Made by a program: the position numbers and the translations under genes
Source of the DNA: an uncultured Pantoea sp.
Lineage (GTDB): Bacteria > Pseudomonadota > Gammaproteobacteria > Enterobacterales > Enterobacteriaceae
Assembly: GCA_913778495.1 (NCBI GenBank)
Contig: CAJYVD010000026.1
Location: forward strand, 1 to 64,000
DNA length: 64,000 nt
Direction of reading: 5' to 3'
Part shown: one piece after another, positions 60,494 to 64,000 of the stretch
Position numbering within the stretch: position 1 is the first letter of the stretch
Layout: the number at the start of each line of letters is the position of its first letter
The notes under the pieces: model-generated
Databases searched by the model: none
Seen by the model: only the letters and a program-made list of their open reading frames with translations
What the model was told of the DNA's origin: nothing

Positions 60494-61672
60494 TTACACC
60501 CCGTTGCCCACGTGATCGCGTCGGTACTCTTTCGGCGTGGTGGCATAGCTTTTCTTGAATACCGAATAGAAATATTGCAGCGACGGGTAGCCGCACATCT
60601 GCGAAATCTCGTTGATGTTCAGCGACGAGGACGCCAGCAGCTCGCGCGCTTTCTCCAGCTTCTCGCGGTGGATCATCGCGTGAATGGTGTCGCCGGTTTC
60701 ATCGCGGAAGCGCTTTTCCAGGTTGGAGCGCGACAGGCCGATGGCGTCCAGCACCTGCTCGACTTTAATGCCTTTACAGGCGTTAAAGCGGATGTAGTGC
60801 ATCGCCTGAATCACCGCCGGATCGCGCAGCGAGCGGAAATCGGTGGAGCGGCGTTCAATCACTTTGACCGGCGGCACCAGCACGCGCTGCAACGGCAGCG
60901 CAGGCGTGTGCAGCAGACGGTGCAGCAGTTTGGCCGCCTGATAACCCATCTGCCGCGTGCCTTGCGCCACCGAGGAGAGCGCCACGCGCGACAGGTAGCG
61001 CGTCAACTCTTCATTATCGATACCGATCACCGCCAGCTTTTCCGGCACCGGAATTTTCAGGTATTCGCAGGCCTGCAGCAGGTGACGGGCACGCGCGTCG
61101 GTCACGGCGATAATGCCGGTTTGCGGCGGCAGCGTTTGCAGCCAGTCCGCCAGGCGGTTCTGGGCGTGCTGCCAGTTTTCCGGCGCGGTTTCCATGCCCT
61201 GATAGACTACGCCCTGATAGCGTTCGCGCCGCACCAGCTCGCGAAACGCCTGCTCGCGCTCCTGCGCCCAGCGCTTGCCGCTGGCGGCGGGCAGGCCATA
61301 AAAAGCGAAGCGATGGATACCTTTCTCTTTCAGGTGCAGAAAGGCGCTCTCCACCAGCGCGGTGTTGTCGGTGGCGATGTAGTGCACCGCCGGATAATGC
61401 TGTGGCTGGTGATAAGATCCGCCGACGCCAACGATCGGCACGCGGACATTGGCCAACAGCGATTCAATCTCCGGATCGTCGTAGTCGGCGATCACGCCGT
61501 CGCCCAGCCACTCGCGGATGTTGTCGACGCGGCAGCGAAAATCCTCCTCGATAAAAATATCCCAGTCGGTTTGCGACGCCTGCAAATACTCGCCGACGCC
61601 TTCCACCACCTGACGGTCATACACTTTGTTGGCATTAAACAGCAGGGTAATGCGATAACGTTTCTCATGCAT
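60494..61672 (-). CDS. xylR: Xylose operon activator XylR (AraC family)
   Basis: 392 residues, equal to E. coli XylR. An N-terminal xylose-binding periplasmic-binding-protein fold (RITLLFNANKVYDRQVVEGVGEYL) is joined to a C-terminal AraC DNA-binding domain (AIGLSRSNLEKRFRDETG and NINEISQMCGYPSLQYFYSVFKK). It follows xylH on the same strand as in E. coli xylFGHR. Confidence 0.97.
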   Translation of the reverse strand: MHEKRYRITLLFNANKVYDRQVVEGVGEYLQASQTDWDIFIEEDFRCRVDNIREWLGDGVIADYDDPEIESLLANVRVPIVGVGGSYHQPQHYPAVHYIATDNTALVESAFLHLKEKGIHRFAFYGLPAASGKRWAQEREQAFRELVRRERYQGVVYQGMETAPENWQHAQNRLADWLQTLPPQTGIIAVTDARARHLLQACEYLKIPVPEKLAVIGIDNEELTRYLSRVALSSVAQGTRQMGYQAAKLLHRLLHTPALPLQRVLVPPVKVIERRSTDFRSLRDPAVIQAMHYIRFNACKGIKVEQVLDAIGLSRSNLEKRFRDETGDTIHAMIHREKLEKARELLASSSLNINEISQMCGYPSLQYFYSVFKKSYATTPKEYRRDHVGNGV

Positions 61673-61765
61673 GATGGCGCTTTCCTCTCAACCCACTGCG
61701 CCATGGATAGCACGCGCGCGGCGACAGCAGAAATGGTTCACGCCACAGTGTGATCGCTCCCGCGA

Positions 61766-62947
61766 TTACACCCGACGGCGCGTCGCGGTATCCATCCATA
61801 CCGCCAGCAGCAAAATGGCCCCTTTCACGATGTACTGCCAGAAGGTGGGCACATCCATCATGCTCATACCGTTATCCAGCGAGGCCATGATAAACGCGCC
61901 CATCACTGCGCCCGCCACGGTGCCGACGCCGCCCGCCAGGCTGGTGCCACCGATCACACAGGCGGCAATCGCATCCAGTTCGGCAATGTTCCCGGCAGAG
62001 GGCGAACCGGCGCCGAGGCGGGAGCTGAGAATCAGCCCGGCAATCGCCACCATCACACCGTTGATAGCAAACACCGCCAGCTTGGTACGCGCCACGTTGA
62101 TACCGGAAAGTCGCGCGGCGTCGATGTTACCGCCGATAGCGTAAATGCGGCGGCCAAACGCGGTGCGCGTCGCCATAAACATGCCGGCCAGCAGCAGCAG
62201 CGCCAGCAGCAGCACCGGCGTCGGCACGCCGCGATAATCATTCAGCAACCAGATAGCACCCAGCACCAGAATCGCGGTGATCGCCTGACGCGCCACCGCG
62301 CCGCTGGCGGCGTTCTGCTGCAGGCCAAGCTGCTGACGGCGCAGCCGCAGCCGCCACTGCCACAGCATAAACAGCGCCAGGCCGGCGATGCCGAAGCCAA
62401 AGCCGACGCCGCCCGGTAAGTAACTCTGGCCAATCTCCGACATAGCTGGACTGGTCGGCGCCACCGTGGTGCCGTCGGTGATACCCACTAAAATGCCGCG
62501 AAACGCCAGCATGCCCGCGAGCGTCACGATAAACGACGGGACTTTGCGGTACGCCACCCACCAGCCGTTCCAGGTACCCAGCAGCAGACCCAGCAGCAGC
62601 GTCACCGCAATGGTCAGCGGCAGCGGCCAGCCGAGCCACACGTCAAAGATCGCCGCCACGCCGCCCAGCAGCCCCATCATGGAGCCGACAGAAAGATCGA
62701 TTTCGGCGGAGATAATCACAAACACCATACCGACCGCCAGAATGCCGGTGATGGCGGTCTGGCGCAGCAGGTTCGAGACGTTGCGCGGGCTGAGCCAGGC
62801 GCCGTCGGTGGTCCAGCTAAAGAACAGGGCGATCAGCACAATGGCGCCGAGCATCACCAGCACCTGTAAATTAAAACGGGAAAGGTGGCCCGGTGTGGGT
62901 TTGCGCGGCGTGCCGGGCACGCTTTGGGTGCGCTCAGTTTTAAGCAT
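61766..62947 (-). CDS. xylH: Xylose ABC transporter permease XylH
   Basis: Inner-membrane permease of the high-affinity xylose importer. 393 residues from ATG 62947, equal to E. coli; GGAG lies 8 bases upstream and the start overlaps the xylG stop by 8 bp. GTG at 62956 is an alternative. [58 protein letters not shown] and [16 protein letters not shown] are conserved. Confidence 0.97.
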   Translation of the reverse strand: MLKTERTQSVPGTPRKPTPGHLSRFNLQVLVMLGAIVLIALFFSWTTDGAWLSPRNVSNLLRQTAITGILAVGMVFVIISAEIDLSVGSMMGLLGGVAAIFDVWLGWPLPLTIAVTLLLGLLLGTWNGWWVAYRKVPSFIVTLAGMLAFRGILVGITDGTTVAPTSPAMSEIGQSYLPGGVGFGFGIAGLALFMLWQWRLRLRRQQLGLQQNAASGAVARQAITAILVLGAIWLLNDYRGVPTPVLLLALLLLAGMFMATRTAFGRRIYAIGGNIDAARLSGINVARTKLAVFAINGVMVAIAGLILSSRLGAGSPSAGNIAELDAIAACVIGGTSLAGGVGTVAGAVMGAFIMASLDNGMSMMDVPTFWQYIVKGAILLLAVWMDTATRRRV

Positions 62948-64000
62948 GTTGTTCACTCCGCAGGGCAGCTTCCATCACCTGCTCCTGAGTCAGGTTGTTG
63001 TTGATCAGGTCGGCTTTGATCCGCCCTTCGTGCATCACCAAAACGCGATCGCTCAAGCCCAGCACTTCCGGCAGCTCAGAGGAGATCACAATCACCGCGA
63101 TGCCCTGCTGCACCAGCGCGTTGATCAGCAGGTAAATCTCCTGGCGGGCACCCACGTCGATCCCGCGAGTAGGTTCGTCCAGAATCAAGATTTGCGGATT
63201 CAGCATCAGGCACTTCGCCAGAATCGCTTTTTGCTGATTCCCCCCGCTCAGGCGACCAATCGCCAGATCGGGCGAGGAGGTTTTCACGCGCAGACGGCGA
63301 AGGGCGTCGTTGATTGCCTGCTCTTCGGCGGCTTCATTAAGCGTCAGGCCGCGTTCACAAAACTGATCCAGCGCCGCCAGCGTGATGTTTTTTCCCACGC
63401 CCATCAGCGGCACGATGCCATCTTTTTTGCGATCTTCCGGCACCATGGCGATGCCGTGCGCGATGGCGTCACGACAGTCGCGAAGGCTAATTACCTCGCC
63501 ATTCAGACGGATCTCGCCCTCCCATCGGCCAGGCCACACGCCGAACAGACACTGGACCGTTTCGGTGCGCCCCGCGCCCACCAGCCCCGCGATCCCTAAT
63601 ATTTCACCGCGTTTCAGGCTGAACGAAATGTTATCCACGCGCCGAATATGGCGGTTAACCGGATGCCACGCCGTCAGATTGTTGACCTGCAACAGCGTGT
63701 CGCCGATGTCGTGCGGGGTGTGCGGATAGAGCGCGGTGAGTTCGCGCCCGACCATCATGGTGATGATGTCATCCTCGCTCAGGCCAGCCGCCGGGCGCGT
63801 GGCGATATGCTGCCCGTCGCGGATCACGCAGACGGTGTCCGAAATGGCTTTCACCTCATTGAGCTTGTGCGAAATATAAATACAGGCGATGCCGTGGTCG
63901 CGCAGGTTATTGATGATGCTCAACAGCACCTGGGTCTCCTGCTCGGTGAGCGAGGAGGTGGGCTCATCCAGGATCAGCAGGCGCACCTGTTTATTCAGCG
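62940..64000 (-). CDS. xylG: Xylose ABC transporter ATP-binding protein XylG (5' end beyond window)
   Basis: C-terminal part of the xylose importer ATPase, which has two fused ATPase domains. The visible part begins within the first domain ([21 protein letters not shown], Walker B) and includes the whole second one ([22 protein letters not shown], signature [10 protein letters not shown] and [12 protein letters not shown]). The reading frame is open to the end of the window. Followed by xylH with overlap. Confidence 0.97.
   Translation of the reverse strand, partial: LNKQVRLLILDEPTSSLTEQETQVLLSIINNLRDHGIACIYISHKLNEVKAISDTVCVIRDGQHIATRPAAGLSEDDIITMMVGRELTALYPHTPHDIGDTLLQVNNLTAWHPVNRHIRRVDNISFSLKRGEILGIAGLVGAGRTETVQCLFGVWPGRWEGEIRLNGEVISLRDCRDAIAHGIAMVPEDRKKDGIVPLMGVGKNITLAALDQFCERGLTLNEAAEEQAINDALRRLRVKTSSPDLAIGRLSGGNQQKAILAKCLMLNPQILILDEPTRGIDVGARQEIYLLINALVQQGIAVIVISSELPEVLGLSDRVLVMHEGRIKADLINNNLTQEQVMEAALRSEQHA

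Noticed and set aside
60512-61753. 413-codon open frame on the plus strand opposite xylR
   Set aside because: xylR on the minus strand is unmistakable; the antisense frame is His/Gln/Arg-rich, typical of a GC-rich shadow.

Overview
This window is chromosomal DNA from a gamma-proteobacterium of the Enterobacterales. Gene order and protein similarity are close to the E. coli origin-proximal region (atp operon, glmUS, pst-phoU, yieH-adeP, mnmE-yidC-yidD-rnpA-rpmH, dnaA-dnaN-recF-gyrB, yidA). Three features point to the Erwiniaceae (Pantoea/Erwinia type) rather than Escherichia. They are a single ibpA without ibpB, a 2-ketogluconate (kgu) operon with a PtxS-type regulator, and accessory genes between conserved blocks. 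The family assignment is an inference; no rRNA gene is present to settle it. No tRNA, rRNA, CRISPR array or insertion sequence was found.

Layout. 1-4.5 kb: end of the ATP synthase operon (atpA partial, atpG, atpD, atpC). 4.6-8 kb: glmU-glmS for UDP-GlcNAc synthesis. 8-13 kb: a small periplasmic coiled-coil gene divergent from the phosphate operon pstSCAB-phoU, with two Pho boxes between them. 13-18.9 kb: an MFS transporter, yieH, adeP with a PurR box, yieE, a flavin reductase and rutE. 19-29.6 kb: mnmE, yidC, yidD, rnpA and rpmH (minus strand), divergent from dnaA, dnaN, recF and gyrB across a regulatory region rich in GATC sites. 29.8-33.7 kb: a methionine-rich repeat protein, yidA, yidR, yidQ and heat-shock ibpA.

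33.7-41 kb is the most unusual part. A tightly spaced six-gene minus-strand run encodes a PP-loop ATPase, an ATP-grasp ligase, a class II glutamine amidotransferase, a 2OG-Fe(II) dioxygenase, a YbaK/YeaK-type aminoacyl-tRNA deacylase and an EamA-type amino-acid exporter. It is divergent from a MocR (GntR-aminotransferase) regulator. This looks like an uncharacterised biosynthetic cluster for a modified amino acid or short peptide. The deacylase would be a plausible self-protection factor and EamA a plausible exporter. The families are visible in the sequence; the product and the immunity idea are inference.

41.3-49 kb: avtA, then the 2-ketogluconate operon kguE-kguK-kguT-kguD with ptxS upstream and a perfect 14-bp operator between ptxS and kguE, plus a second LacI-type regulator. 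49-55.8 kb: yiaD, tag, a small autotransporter-barrel-like protein, an unknown membrane protein, dnaT-dnaC, and two regulators (ROK and GntR-like LacI) without obvious target genes beside them. 55.8-59.4 kb: an AT-richer stretch with an acyltransferase-3, an EpsG-like polymerase and a secreted acetyl-esterase-like hydrolase, probably acting on a surface polysaccharide. 59.6-60.4 kb: a HigB2/HigA2-type toxin-antitoxin pair whose palindromic operator exactly fills its promoter spacer. 60.5-64 kb: xylR, xylH and the 3' part of xylG; the window ends inside xylG.
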